DNA from: a virus
IMG/VR virus record: IMGVR_UViG_3300021961_000116
Span: 1-57,717 of that record
Length of the DNA stretch: 57,717 nucleotides
Direction: 5' to 3' (one strand)
Positions within the stretch are counted from its first letter, which is position 1, and every line of letters starts with the position of its first letter. Below, one piece after another: positions 1-7,758 of this stretch. The translations under genes were made by a program, and so were the position numbers. The notes beneath the pieces were generated by a model. That model was given only the letters and a program-made list of their open reading frames with translations. It ran no database searches and had not been told where the DNA came from.

Positions 1-4
1 TTTG

Positions 5-30
5 TTAAGTTTGCCACTTAAAGTAAAGCT
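5..30 (+). promoter_or_regulatory. TAnnTTTG promoter element and small inverted repeat before the first gene
   Basis: TAAGTTTG at 6-13 fits the Bacteroidetes -7 element and lies 17 nt before the first start codon. The same bases carry an inverted repeat, TTAAGT (5-10) with ACTTAA (16-21). Any -33 element would lie across the window edge. If the molecule is circular, this is part of the divergent promoter region between the rightward and leftward genes. Confidence 0.4.
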
Positions 31-447
31 ATGTCAGAAACATTCTATTTAACCTTCAAGATTATGCAAGAGAAATATCCTGTTGCATATGAAGAACTTC
101 TAAAATTTTTAAAGGAACCCTACGATGAGGAAGGTTCTAAGAATATAGAAGTATCTATCTCCGAAGAAGAAGGTGGTATCCTAGAAATTGATTACGAGTT
201 TGAAGGTGAGGAAGATTTAGATATCTGGATGCAAAGGGATCTATATGAGTTCTTTGATTCTTATGGTATCAAAATTAGCATCTTTACAATTAACCATGGT
301 AAGGAGAAAGGACTATTCACTTTTAGCATAGATGACTTTGAGGCTACCAATATGAGCCTAGCATTTAAGCAAAGGATGGAAGCAGAGTTTTGGGCGTTTA
401 TGGATGCAGCAAGAGTATTAACATTAATTATAGAAAATAAAATATGA
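31..447 (+). CDS. hypothetical acidic protein, 138 aa
   Basis: First gene of the rightward series. The product is acidic, with Glu/Asp-rich stretches around residues 30-65, and looks soluble: there is no signal peptide or membrane segment. The start at 31 is preceded by a TAAGTTTG element. The stop overlaps the next start (ATGA), so the two are probably co-translated. I recognise no family. Being first in the unit that ends with the large terminase, it may be an early-middle regulator or a packaging accessory, but that is only context. Confidence 0.75.
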   Translation: MSETFYLTFKIMQEKYPVAYEELLKFLKEPYDEEGSKNIEVSISEEEGGILEIDYEFEGEEDLDIWMQRDLYEFFDSYGIKISIFTINHGKEKGLFTFSIDDFEATNMSLAFKQRMEAEFWAFMDAARVLTLIIENKI

Positions 448-683
448 GCAAAGAGCAAACAGCAGTTGAATTTTTATTAACAGAATTAGATATAGCTAAA
501 TTAATAAGTAGGGAAAAATTAACGATGGCAGCAGAGGTTGTAAGACAAGCCAAAAAAATGGAAAAGCAACAGATTATTGATGCATTTAATGAAGGTGAAA
601 TTAATAGTGTAGATTATTTTAATCCAGAAAATATAACAAAAGAAGAAGCAGAACAATACTACGATGAAAAATTTAATAAATAA
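444..683 (+). CDS. hypothetical helical protein, 79 aa
   Basis: Overlaps the upstream stop by 4 nt (ATGA). The product is predicted almost entirely helical and charged: residues 1-50 are Lys/Glu-rich amphipathic sequence and the C-terminus holds an EEAEQYYDEKF segment. Short helical proteins of this kind just upstream of packaging genes are common in Bacteroidetes phages. No specific family recognised. Confidence 0.7.
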   Translation: MSKEQTAVEFLLTELDIAKLISREKLTMAAEVVRQAKKMEKQQIIDAFNEGEINSVDYFNPENITKEEAEQYYDEKFNK

Positions 684-686
684 AAT

Positions 687-926
687 ATGAATAGGATCAG
701 GAAGATAACTATTGGGAATTATGAATTTGGAATGTCATACCAAAAGAACCAATCGTTTAAATCTAAGGATGGCTCAATTACAATTGTAGAGATATCATTA
801 GATATGGAATACTTAACAAAGTTTAATATTGACAAATACGATATCTATGCTAAAGGTATGGATGGAGAAGCAAAAATATGGAAATCATTTATCCGCCAAA
901 AGGTATTAGTGGAGTTTGAATTCTAA
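687..926 (+). CDS. hypothetical protein, 79 aa
   Basis: Starts 3 nt after the preceding stop, in the same unit. The sequence is mixed alpha/beta with a YDIYAKGMDG segment in the middle and no membrane segment. Family unknown. Confidence 0.65.
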   Translation: MNRIRKITIGNYEFGMSYQKNQSFKSKDGSITIVEISLDMEYLTKFNIDKYDIYAKGMDGEAKIWKSFIRQKVLVEFEF

Positions 927-949
927 GATTACAAGTAAATTATAAATAT

Positions 950-1561
950 ATGTTAAAGGCTAAGAATGAGCATCTTTTTATAGATGTAGATTTTGATGAA
1001 AATTCAAAAAGAAAACTAGGTGATATAGATATCTATATTGAAACCAATCGAGATAATACCCGCAGGCTTATGGTGATGCGTGGTAGAGTCTATTCATGTC
1101 CCCCAAAATTTGCAGCAGAGTATAATATTAAAGATGGTGATTTAGTTTATTGCCATCACTTTATGCTTGATAAAAATAACAGAGTACACGCTGATGGTAA
1201 AGAGCTATGCATGATACATCAAGGACAGGTATTCTTTCGTCTGAATGATGATGGTTCAATGGATGCGTTCAATGAGTATGTTATCTCAGAGCCAGTAATG
1301 GAGCATGAGTCTAATTACATTTCTGCTAGTGGGCTAATGCTTAAAGCAAATCCTGATGAACTTAAATTTATTGCAGATGCTGTAGCTGTAGCACCTAAAG
1401 TAAAAGAGGTAAAGGTAGGCGATAGATTCCGATACTCACCAAACTCAGACTACGATATCTACATTGATGGAAAGAAGTACTACAAAATGAGAGGTAGCAA
1501 CTTTGATATTGATTTCGTTTACTTAAATAAGGAGGATGTATATGACAGTCGACACAAGTAA
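950..1561 (+). CDS. GroES-like beta-barrel protein, 203 aa (tentative)
   Basis: The layout resembles phage GroES/gp31-like co-chaperonin relatives: a 'GRVYSCPPKF...IKDGDLVYCHHF' strand pattern (about residues 45-75), a middle segment ending at VISEP, and a C-terminal 'VGDRFRYSP...YIDGKKYYKM' repeat of the same barrel (about 156-185). GroES-family proteins cap chaperonin cages that fold capsid proteins. A clearer GroES homologue lies at 7433-7702, so the phage may carry two. The C-terminus overlaps the next gene by about 20 nt. The assignment rests on motif pattern only. Confidence 0.45.
   Translation: MLKAKNEHLFIDVDFDENSKRKLGDIDIYIETNRDNTRRLMVMRGRVYSCPPKFAAEYNIKDGDLVYCHHFMLDKNNRVHADGKELCMIHQGQVFFRLNDDGSMDAFNEYVISEPVMEHESNYISASGLMLKANPDELKFIADAVAVAPKVKEVKVGDRFRYSPNSDYDIYIDGKKYYKMRGSNFDIDFVYLNKEDVYDSRHK
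1531..1535 (+). promoter_or_regulatory. Shine-Dalgarno-like GGAGG deciding the next start
   Basis: GGAGG is followed by two ATGs, at 1536 (no spacing) and 1542 (6-nt spacing). The spacing favours ATG 1542. This is unusual here, because most genes in the window have AT-rich leaders with no such site. Confidence 0.55.
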
Positions 1562-2153
1562 GATGAGGTACGACCCTTTATGCAAAGATTCAGTTATAGA
1601 GGAATATCCACAATTAAAAATATATAAAAATCTAGAGGATCCATTTACAGACAAGTTGTTTAGATACGCTTGTTTAGTATACGATTCTAACAGCCCTATC
1701 TTTAGTATACTCCTAAAGGAAAGAAAATCACAAGCATTACAAATACTAGACATTAAAGATGTCGGAAGTGCTATCCAGAGTAATCAGTTAGAAGAGCTGA
1801 GGTGGGCTGTATCATTGTTCTTTACAGTTACTAATAACCCTGTCATTGAAATTTACGTTTCACTTGATGAGGCGTTTAGTAACCTGTTAGAGAAAGCAAG
1901 AACCAAACCTATGGAAGTAGATGAGGCTCAAGAAAAAGTAGCATATGAAGGTATCGCTAAGGCGGCTGAGAATGCATTTGAAATGTACAATAAATTAAAA
2001 ATTATACGTGAAGAATTTGATAAACAATTTGGGGAGTTTGATATTTTGGATCTGGTTAAACAAGGGGAGAAATCTAAACCTTTGGAGGAGAAGATAAACT
2101 TCGCTGAACGCAGAGCACAACGCAATGCAGAAAAAGAAGGTAAAAAGAAGTAA
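1542..2153 (+). CDS. hypothetical protein, 203 aa, basic C-terminus
   Basis: I chose ATG 1542 over ATG 1536 because of the GGAGG at 1531-1535. The N-terminal 120 residues look globular (alpha/beta). The C-terminal third is a charged helical or coiled-coil segment ending in a basic tail, RAQRNAEKEGKKK. Its stop overlaps the next start (TAATG). It sits two genes upstream of the large terminase, which suggests a role in DNA packaging or late regulation, but no family is recognised. Confidence 0.7.
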   Translation: MTVDTSKMRYDPLCKDSVIEEYPQLKIYKNLEDPFTDKLFRYACLVYDSNSPIFSILLKERKSQALQILDIKDVGSAIQSNQLEELRWAVSLFFTVTNNPVIEIYVSLDEAFSNLLEKARTKPMEVDEAQEKVAYEGIAKAAENAFEMYNKLKIIREEFDKQFGEFDILDLVKQGEKSKPLEEKINFAERRAQRNAEKEGKKK

Positions 2154-2641
2154 TGGACTTTGAAAAAAAGTTAAACCGATTTGAACAAAAGTATAAGAAG
2201 GAATACGAGATACGTAAATCGATAGAACGTAAACTTGCTGTTGCTGAGGTTAAGATTAAACAACTTAACAGCGTAAACAATGGAAAGAATATTGTAGATA
2301 TAACAACAACCATATCTGCTATACACGAGCTACGAAGAATTAATCGTAAACTAGATATATACCACGTGGCTACAATTACCTATGCAAAGGAAGTAGGTAA
2401 GTTTACTTCGGCACAATTTATGTCAAGGTTTCACTCAGGAAAGAATAAGTTCTATGAAGTTATTTCCCAAATGAGAGAGTACGGATACATAGATGCTGTA
2501 GAGGTAAGCTATAAAAGGAAAAGAGTTTATTTCTACCTTACAGATAAAGGGGAGAATTTATATACACGACTAGAAGGTGCTATCTATACAGCAAAGAAGT
2601 ATAGTAAAATTAATAGATTAAAAAATGGCAAAACGCAATAG
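2153..2641 (+). CDS. coiled-coil plus winged-helix protein; candidate small terminase subunit
   Basis: Residues 1-42 form a Lys/Glu-rich coiled coil. Residues 65-140 fit a winged-helix fold, with helices around VATITYAKEV, the recognition-helix-like KNKFYEVISQMREYGYI, and a wing KRKRVYFYLTDKG typical of MarR-type or replication-initiator wHTH proteins. The 3' end overlaps the large terminase gene by 17 nt. A DNA-binding, oligomerising protein directly before TerL is the classic position of TerS, so small terminase is the best guess. A transcription regulator is the main alternative. Confidence 0.55.
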   Translation: MDFEKKLNRFEQKYKKEYEIRKSIERKLAVAEVKIKQLNSVNNGKNIVDITTTISAIHELRRINRKLDIYHVATITYAKEVGKFTSAQFMSRFHSGKNKFYEVISQMREYGYIDAVEVSYKRKRVYFYLTDKGENLYTRLEGAIYTAKKYSKINRLKNGKTQ

Positions 2642-4631
2642 AGAAAAGATATATGGGGACTTTGAATATATTTTGCCTGTACAACCAGCTCTAAAAGATA
2701 TTATGAATAATGAGCTGTCTAAAAAGCAGCAGAAGTGGGAACGTACACCCTTACCTGATGGTTGGGATAACCTTGCCGTATCAGATCAGGAGCTATTCGT
2801 AGAAAAAGAATTCGATAAGATTGATAATGGTTTATGGCTAATGATTAATGGTAAGCCGTACTACCTAACCGGGAAACATTATTTCTTTTTACAATGGTGG
2901 GTGCTAGAGGATGGAACATACCCTGACTTTCGTGATGCCGATAGAAGACTATTTTATTTTTGGGATATCTGCGAGAAGGATGATAAATGTTTAGGGATGC
3001 TGTATATGAAGTTCCGTAGACGTGGTTCTTCTTCTGTTGCATCATCTATTGCTGCCTATATTGGTATCTCAGAAAAGTTTCAAAAGATTGGTATTGTTTC
3101 TAAGACAGGAGATGACGCTAGGATGATATTCTCACAAATGGTTGTCAATGGTGTTTATAACCTGCCTGACTTCCTTAAACCTACCGTTGCTGGTAATGAC
3201 AAACCTGTAAGGGAATTAATCTTTGCAGAGCCTCCTAAGCGTTCAAAAAAAGCTGATGGTACTACGACTAAAAAAACTACCACAGGACTGAATACAATTG
3301 TGTCGTGGAAGAACACCGCAGTTAACTCCTATGATGGTCAGCGTATGCGTTTTTTGTTTATTGACGAAACCGCTAAATGGTCAGCAGATGTAGACTTTTC
3401 AAAATACTTTGAGGTAGTAAAGACGTGCTTGACTAAGTTAGGTAAGCGTGTAGGCATTACTTACATTACGTCAACTGTCGGTGAGGTAGATAATGACAAG
3501 ACATCGTCAGGTAATAAAAAAGCAGGGGATGCCTTTAAAGTTATTTGGGAGAAATCTAATCCTAATAAATTATATAATGGGCGTACAGCCTCAGGCGTGT
3601 ACAGATACTTTTCTCCTGCATACGATGGATACAAGATGGATGAGTTTGGTTTCTCTTTAGTAGAGGAATCTAAGGTAGAACTTGAAGAGATCAGGAGGTC
3701 ATACATTGAGAATAATGATATTCAAGGACTAAACGAGCATATACGTCAGTTTCCATTTACTGAGGATGAGGCGTTATCATCAATGAGTGGCGTATGTCTA
3801 TTTGATGAGGAAAGGATTAGGGCACAAGAGAATTTTATTAAATTGCAGCCTACGCCTTTAATGAATATGTATGATTTAATTTGGGTAGAGTATGGTAAGA
3901 GTGTGAAAGCAGTCCCGGTACAGAATGGTAGATTTGAAATACTTCGTATGCCTAAGAATCCTAATGCTCAGAAATTAGAAATGCGTAAGATTAAGCCAAT
4001 GATGCAACATGAATATATTGCAGGAGCCGATCCATTTTCTTCTTCAGACTTTAAGGATAAGCGTGATGCCTCTGACGGATCACTTGTAATTATTAATAAG
4101 TATAACCCTAACGACCCGGAGAATACCGCAATAGTTGATGTGGTATACTTACATAGACCTAAGACGGTAAATGAACTGCATGAGGATTACTTAAAGGCGT
4201 GTGTGTTCTACTCGTGTGAGGTTAATACGGAAACAACACCATCTACAGTAGTCGATTGGTTTATTGAGCAGGGATTTGAAGGGTATTTGAAGGAAACTCC
4301 AGATGCTGCTATTCCCAGATCTAACTTTAAAAATACTAAAGTCACGCAGTCAGGTAAAAACAAGTATGGTGTATCAGGTCAGAATAAATTTGCCGCTAAT
4401 AGGATGAATGAGATTGCTCAGATGTTTATGGATGAGTTTACCGAGCATATCTATAGTTTAAGGCTACTTGACCAATGCAGAAGGTTTGATCCAAACAATC
4501 GTACAGCCTATGACGGATTCATGGCATTTGGCTATGCATTACTTGCGTGGCAGGATAGCGTTAAAAAGAAGGAAGTAGAGAAAAGAGATAAGCCTGTGCT
4601 TAGGATGTATAAGGTAGACCTTAATAATTAA
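2625..4631 (+). CDS. terL: terminase large subunit
   Basis: Packaging motor ATPase and headful/cos nuclease. The N-terminal ATPase has a degenerate Walker A (residues 129-137, KFRRRGSSS, the Arg-rich form found in many phage terminases without a canonical GKT) and a Walker B, FLFIDE, with D247 and E248. The C-terminal RNase H-like nuclease shows the expected acidic residues in GADPF (D469), NTETTP (E536) and YDGFMAFGYAL (D630). At 668 aa it is within the normal TerL range. It is the last gene of the left rightward unit and is followed at once by an intrinsic terminator. The portal gene lies 5.8 kb away, beyond a leftward cassette. Confidence 0.93.
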   Translation: MAKRNREKIYGDFEYILPVQPALKDIMNNELSKKQQKWERTPLPDGWDNLAVSDQELFVEKEFDKIDNGLWLMINGKPYYLTGKHYFFLQWWVLEDGTYPDFRDADRRLFYFWDICEKDDKCLGMLYMKFRRRGSSSVASSIAAYIGISEKFQKIGIVSKTGDDARMIFSQMVVNGVYNLPDFLKPTVAGNDKPVRELIFAEPPKRSKKADGTTTKKTTTGLNTIVSWKNTAVNSYDGQRMRFLFIDETAKWSADVDFSKYFEVVKTCLTKLGKRVGITYITSTVGEVDNDKTSSGNKKAGDAFKVIWEKSNPNKLYNGRTASGVYRYFSPAYDGYKMDEFGFSLVEESKVELEEIRRSYIENNDIQGLNEHIRQFPFTEDEALSSMSGVCLFDEERIRAQENFIKLQPTPLMNMYDLIWVEYGKSVKAVPVQNGRFEILRMPKNPNAQKLEMRKIKPMMQHEYIAGADPFSSSDFKDKRDASDGSLVIINKYNPNDPENTAIVDVVYLHRPKTVNELHEDYLKACVFYSCEVNTETTPSTVVDWFIEQGFEGYLKETPDAAIPRSNFKNTKVTQSGKNKYGVSGQNKFAANRMNEIAQMFMDEFTEHIYSLRLLDQCRRFDPNNRTAYDGFMAFGYALLAWQDSVKKKEVEKRDKPVLRMYKVDLNN

Positions 4632-4660
4632 AAAGCCCCATATTTCTATGAGGCTTTTTT
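4631..4660. terminator. bidirectional intrinsic terminator after terL
   Basis: Stem AAAAGCC (4631-4637) pairs with GGCTTTTT (4652-4659); T-runs lie on both strands. It sits between convergent transcription units and can stop terL transcripts and the leftward Lys-rich cassette. Confidence 0.8.
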
Positions 4661-4667
4661 ACGATGG

Positions 4668-4715
4668 TTAGCAACCTTTCTTGGTTCCTTTACCTTTGGT
4701 CATTTTTTTTGCCAT
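4668..4715 (-). CDS. Lys-rich micro-protein, 15 aa (tentative)
   Basis: ATG at 4715 and TAA at 4668 give MAKKMTKGKGTKKGC. It is very short, but it has the same MAKK-type start and Lys/Gly composition as the six genes upstream of it and fills the space between them and the terminator. It may be the last member of the cassette, or a decayed remnant of one. Confidence 0.35.
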   Translation of the reverse strand: MAKKMTKGKGTKKGC

Positions 4716-4717
4716 GA

Positions 4718-5074
4718 TTATTTTTTTGTATAATTAGGATTTCTTCTACTAGGAGTATTCATCATTTCCTTTCTATCTACAGCTGCTTTTGATCTGTATT
4801 TAGAAACAGAATCGCTTAATGCAGAAACAGCAGGATTTGAAACACCAACTTCTTTTGAAAGTTTTTGTCTTTTTTCTGCAAAACGATTAGCCTTCATATC
4901 ATTATTATATGCAGAAGTACTTAATTTGTCAAATTTTACTGCTGATGCAGATTGTTTTAATTTCGGAGAAGCAGCAGTTGATGCTTTCATTGCACTTACT
5001 TTTTTAATAGGCATCTCAGCCATTTTCTTAGTAGCAGGTTTTGCCACTACAGTTGTTTTTTTTAGGATTGCCAT
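4718..5074 (-). CDS. Lys/Ala/Ser-rich basic protein, 118 aa
   Basis: Strongly basic and low in complexity. The N-terminal 45 residues are Lys/Ala/Ser/Thr-rich and disordered-looking, and the C-terminus ends in NPNYTKK. There is no enzyme motif or membrane segment. It belongs to the leftward cassette of basic proteins at 4668-6181. The composition suggests nucleic-acid binding, such as a capsid-internal DNA-condensing protein, but no family is recognised. Confidence 0.7.
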   Translation of the reverse strand: MAILKKTTVVAKPATKKMAEMPIKKVSAMKASTAASPKLKQSASAVKFDKLSTSAYNNDMKANRFAEKRQKLSKEVGVSNPAVSALSDSVSKYRSKAAVDRKEMMNTPSRRNPNYTKK

Positions 5075-5086
5075 TTTTTCTAGTTA

Positions 5087-5224
5087 TTATTTTTTGTACA
5101 TTTTTTTACCAGCCTTTGTCATTGAGGTAGACTTTTTACCCTCTTTCATTTCTTTAGCCATGTATGCCTTCTTAGGCATTTTCATTTCTTTCATTTCTTC
5201 CTTTTTGGATTCCATTTTTTTCAT
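5087..5224 (-). CDS. Lys/Met-rich basic micro-protein, 45 aa
   Basis: ATG at 5224, TAA at 5087. The product alternates Lys, Glu and Met over residues 1-30 (a KEEMKEMKMPKKA segment) and ends KKMYKK. It looks like a highly charged helix followed by a basic tail. It lies between two other basic-protein genes of the same cassette. Confidence 0.6.
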   Translation of the reverse strand: MKKMESKKEEMKEMKMPKKAYMAKEMKEGKKSTSMTKAGKKMYKK

Positions 5225-5263
5225 AGTTGTATATATTTTAAATTGTTTACCATTTAACCTTGT

Positions 5264-5536
5264 CTACCATTTCACAGAATTACTCCAATGTGCCGCAGAC
5301 ATATTACCTTTAGCAATATTCTTTGCGTGACGAGCCTTAAAAGATTCTCTTCTATTTTTAGCTGCTTCAGATTCTCCAGCTTTCTTTGGAGATCCGCTTA
5401 CGCCTTGCTGACCAAATCTAATAATCTTCTCTTGACCATTAGCACAAGCCTTAACAACATGAGATTTCTTTGGATGAGATGGTGTACTCTTTGGGGAATT
5501 ACACTTCATTTTAGATTTTTCAACTTGTTTTGCCAT
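5264..5536 (-). CDS. small basic phage protein with SFKARH...SAAHWSNSVKW signature, 90 aa
   Basis: After a Lys/Ser/Pro-rich leader, residues 23-90 contain KKSHVVKACANGQEKIIRFG, GQQGV, SFKARHAKNIAKG and a terminal SAAHWSNSVKW. I know this pattern from small proteins of unknown function in many tailed phages, often near virion genes. Its start overlaps the upstream stop (TAATG), so it is coupled to the 126-aa gene. Basic charge and context suggest a virion or DNA-binding protein; no biochemical role is established. Confidence 0.75.
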   Translation of the reverse strand: MAKQVEKSKMKCNSPKSTPSHPKKSHVVKACANGQEKIIRFGQQGVSGSPKKAGESEAAKNRRESFKARHAKNIAKGNMSAAHWSNSVKW

Positions 5537-5916
5537 TACTTCTTCTTTTTAGAATCTTTTAATACTCCTGTCCCTAGTTTATAATTTTTACCAAAAAAAG
5601 TAGCTTCATTATCATCTTTTAATTTAATGTATTGTTTTGTTTTTACAGCATAACTTCTAGCTTTATCACCTAAATTAACAAGTTTGCCACTTTTATTCTG
5701 AACAACTCTAGGATAAGCCATCCCGTCAGAACTTTCCATTAAATGTGTACTAGGACTTTTTTCTCCTTTAACCATTATAGAAGGAGTATTTTTTTGATAC
5801 ATCCTTTTTACAAAGTTTAAATTTTTATTTGCAGGGGCACTTAAAATGCTATCAATTTTAGCACCACCTTGTAACCCTTTTTTAACAGGGACTTTCACTT
5901 CAACTTTCTTTGCCAT
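5536..5916 (-). CDS. phage protein with STHLMES / YAVKTKQYI signature, 126 aa
   Basis: After a basic leader, residues 30-115 match a recurring phage segment: NFVKRMYQKNTPSI, STHLMESSDGMAYPRVVQ, and a C-terminal ARSYAVKTKQYIKL followed by FFGKNYKLG. In other phages this segment occurs as small stand-alone proteins or inside large virion-associated proteins; its function is unknown. The tail DSKKKK is basic. It is coupled by TAATG junctions on both sides. Confidence 0.7.
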   Translation of the reverse strand: MAKKVEVKVPVKKGLQGGAKIDSILSAPANKNLNFVKRMYQKNTPSIMVKGEKSPSTHLMESSDGMAYPRVVQNKSGKLVNLGDKARSYAVKTKQYIKLKDDNEATFFGKNYKLGTGVLKDSKKKK

Positions 5917-6053
5917 TATTTTTTCTTTTTTAAATTTATCTTCTTCTCTTGCTTTAACATAGCTGCTGTAGGTTTCTTTCCAGATCCTTTACTAGCTCTG
6001 ATGTTATTCCATAAAGAATTTTCTACACCTAGTTTATTTAATTTCTTTGCCAT
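5916..6053 (-). CDS. Lys-rich micro-protein, 45 aa
   Basis: ATG at 6053, TAA ending at 5916. It begins MAKKLNKLGVEN and ends with a run of lysines (INLKKKK). Start and stop both overlap neighbouring genes as TAATG, which is strong support that this short frame is translated. Confidence 0.65.
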   Translation of the reverse strand: MAKKLNKLGVENSLWNNIRASKGSGKKPTAAMLKQEKKINLKKKK

Positions 6054-6181
6054 TATCTTCCTTGACGGTTATAAGGTTTCTCTTGTTTATTCTTAGCCTT
6101 AGCAGCCTTGCCGCCTTTACGCTTTCCAAAGTTTACTTTTTCTGCCTTAGCAGACTTTGAGGGGGATTTTGTTTTTGCCAT
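6053..6181 (-). CDS. Lys-rich micro-protein, 42 aa
   Basis: ATG at 6181, stop overlapping the next ATG (TAATG at 6053). The product alternates Lys with Ala, Ser and Gly (KAAKAKNKQEK near the end) and is almost certainly nucleic-acid binding or disordered. TATCTTTG on the minus strand lies only 3 nt before the ATG, so this is the promoter-proximal and probably leaderless gene of the cassette. Confidence 0.65.
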   Translation of the reverse strand: MAKTKSPSKSAKAEKVNFGKRKGGKAAKAKNKQEKPYNRQGR

Positions 6182-6192
6182 ATACAAAGATA
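6182..6192 (-). promoter_or_regulatory. TATCTTTG promoter element, leaderless spacing
   Basis: On the minus strand TATCTTTG (6192 to 6185) is followed by 3 nt and then the ATG of the 42-aa gene. The transcription start expected from this element would fall at or next to the start codon. Confidence 0.55.
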
Positions 6193-6217
6193 CGGAAAAA
6201 CCAAATTTCTTTTTCCA

Positions 6218-7279
6218 CTAGAAGATGTGACAGAAGGATGCAATCCTACCATGTATCTTATGATGTAAAAATGCCTCAACCGCTTTAGGTGCATGAGCAT
6301 AGCCTGATTTCATGTGCCAAGCATCTGCTTCACTAGGACTTCTCATGATCTGGATATTAACTCCCATATAATCCTTAGACCTATTATGGTGTAAGTGGTG
6401 GGTATAAATATACTTGTGTTTACAACTAGCCCAATGTTCTGATGCTTCATGAGCCATCAATAATGGCAAATCTGCTTCTTTAGCCCCATCACCATGTGTA
6501 GAGCCAATAAGATTGTTATGGTACTTATAATACTTACGATGCACGATACTAACGTCAAACGTCACGTTCTCACATTTAGCAAACCAAGAATAAATTGAAT
6601 CAGCCAAGAAGAACCCTGACATATAATCGTGGTTTGATGGATTAAAGATAATATGCACATCTGCTATAGATAATAACCTTTCGATTATATCCACATACAT
6701 TTGTTTAGCTTTAATGAAGTTTTCATACCACATACCATCGGTATCTTGAGATGTACCAGCTGTAGTCGTTCTTTTTGGATTATCGGTATGCAATACATCG
6801 TTACCAATAATTAATAATATCTTATCAATAGAGAATCCTGCTGATTTCTGCACAAGCCCTTCTACGCCTTCATTTACTCTATTAACAGCAATCTCTGCAT
6901 TGTATTCAGCACCAACCTCAAAAGATTTTGAAAGTTTGCCTACATGAATATCCGCAGGATCCACAACAAAAAGGTGTGAATCTGTATTTGTAGATTGTCT
7001 AGAAATCGTTTTATATTCTGGTGCATAGGCTTTCATTTCTGAGATGATGTCATCTCTCATTTCCATATATGTTGGCTGTAAATCATTCTTCACGTGTAGT
7101 GAGAAGTTTTTACCCTTGTGCCAGTAATGGTTCACGTTAGTAAATGGAATTTGATTCTCTTCGCAGTAATTTTTTAATGCTTCGTGTGATTCTTCGCTTT
7201 CTATTTCTTTCCCTCTCAGTTGTTGCAAAAGTTCATATTCTTTTGCTGATAATCTTACTCTGGGTACGTGAATTTTCAT
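6218..7279 (-). CDS. calcineurin-like metallophosphoesterase
   Basis: The five metallophosphoesterase motifs appear in order: DxH (D110, H112 in PADIHVG), GND (159-161) with H164, the NHD variant of GNHE (N216, H217, D218), STHGDG (H262) and the HxH motif in THHLHH (293-298). This is the SbcD/Mre11-like or calcineurin fold that hydrolyses phosphodiesters with two metal ions. The N-terminal 100 residues are a separate helical region. It may process phage DNA ends or remove nucleotides or signals. It is the only recognisable enzyme of the leftward cassette; 36 nt separate it from the first Lys-rich gene. Confidence 0.85.
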   Translation of the reverse strand: MKIHVPRVRLSAKEYELLQQLRGKEIESEESHEALKNYCEENQIPFTNVNHYWHKGKNFSLHVKNDLQPTYMEMRDDIISEMKAYAPEYKTISRQSTNTDSHLFVVDPADIHVGKLSKSFEVGAEYNAEIAVNRVNEGVEGLVQKSAGFSIDKILLIIGNDVLHTDNPKRTTTAGTSQDTDGMWYENFIKAKQMYVDIIERLLSIADVHIIFNPSNHDYMSGFFLADSIYSWFAKCENVTFDVSIVHRKYYKYHNNLIGSTHGDGAKEADLPLLMAHEASEHWASCKHKYIYTHHLHHNRSKDYMGVNIQIMRSPSEADAWHMKSGYAHAPKAVEAFLHHKIHGRIASFCHIF

Positions 7280-7301
7280 ATAATATGTTTAGTTTATAAA
7301 T

Positions 7302-7436
7302 TTACATTGATGATACGGTCTGCCATGTACCTCTACCTGTTCTGCGTTGGATATGCATACGCATTCCTAATACATCAGGGATAAGTCTAGCCTTACCTCT
7401 TCTTAATGATCTTCTAAGTGATTTGAATTGTTTCAT
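7302..7436 (-). CDS. Arg-rich basic peptide, 44 aa
   Basis: ATG at 7436, TAA at 7302. The sequence is Arg/Lys-rich (SLRRSLRRGKARL near the start, QRRTGRGTW later). The start overlaps the GroES-like stop as ATGA, supporting translation. It has the charge of a nucleic-acid-binding peptide and continues the basic-protein theme of the neighbouring cassette. Confidence 0.6.
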   Translation of the reverse strand: MKQFKSLRRSLRRGKARLIPDVLGMRMHIQRRTGRGTWQTVSSM

Positions 7437-7702
7437 ACTAATTTATATAAGATTTGATTTTCTTTAATGATGAATAGCGGTTCGCCCATAATAACAGTTT
7501 CCCTACATAATGATTTTTCAAACACCACCTTGCAGTTGTGCTCTACTTGCTTTACATCATCGCCAGTTGCTAAGATTGTTCCTGTTATGTACTTATCACG
7601 AAGTTTCTCAGGTAAATAGATTCCTGCTTCTGTTTTTTCAATTGGTAGGCTATCTGCTTTAACTAAAACAGTATCACCTAATAATCTAACATTTGGTTCC
7701 AT
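7433..7702 (-). CDS. groES: GroES-type co-chaperonin
   Basis: The product resembles GroES across its length: LLGDTVLVKADSLP (canonical P-x-GDRVLVK strand), a mobile-loop-like segment TEAGIYLPEKLRDK (canonical K-T-x-G-I-x-L-P), GTILATGDD (canonical G-x-V-x-A-x-G) and a C-terminal strand ending ILYKLV. I place the start at ATG 7702 rather than the upstream TTG. It would give 89 aa, close to bacterial GroES. Phage versions such as T4 gp31 replace host GroES so that the capsid protein can be folded. A TTTG-N20-TACCTTTG promoter lies just upstream. Confidence 0.85.
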   Translation of the reverse strand: MEPNVRLLGDTVLVKADSLPIEKTEAGIYLPEKLRDKYITGTILATGDDVKQVEHNCKVVFEKSLCRETVIMGEPLFIIKENQILYKLV

Positions 7703-7740
7703 ATTTAACAAAGGTAAAATAATATTTTATATATATCAAA
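7703..7740 (-). promoter_or_regulatory. complete Bacteroidetes promoter for the GroES-like gene
   Basis: On the minus strand TTTG (7740 to 7737), 20 nt, then TACCTTTG (7716 to 7709), then 6 nt to ATG 7702. Spacing fits the Bacteroidetes consensus, and the short gap implies an almost leaderless transcript. Confidence 0.65.
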
Positions 7741-7750
7741 TAAAAATTTC

Positions 7751-7758
7751 TATATTTG
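7751..7758 (+). promoter_or_regulatory. TATATTTG promoter element
   Basis: TATATTTG lies 17 nt before the ATG of the 39-aa gene, back to back with the leftward groES promoter. No good -33 element is visible. Confidence 0.5.

Noticed and set aside
4926-5584. Plus-strand hydrophobic frames opposite the Lys-rich cassette
   Set aside because: Phe/Leu-rich runs are the complement of Lys/Glu codons; the minus-strand frames have coupled starts and stops and recognisable phage signatures.
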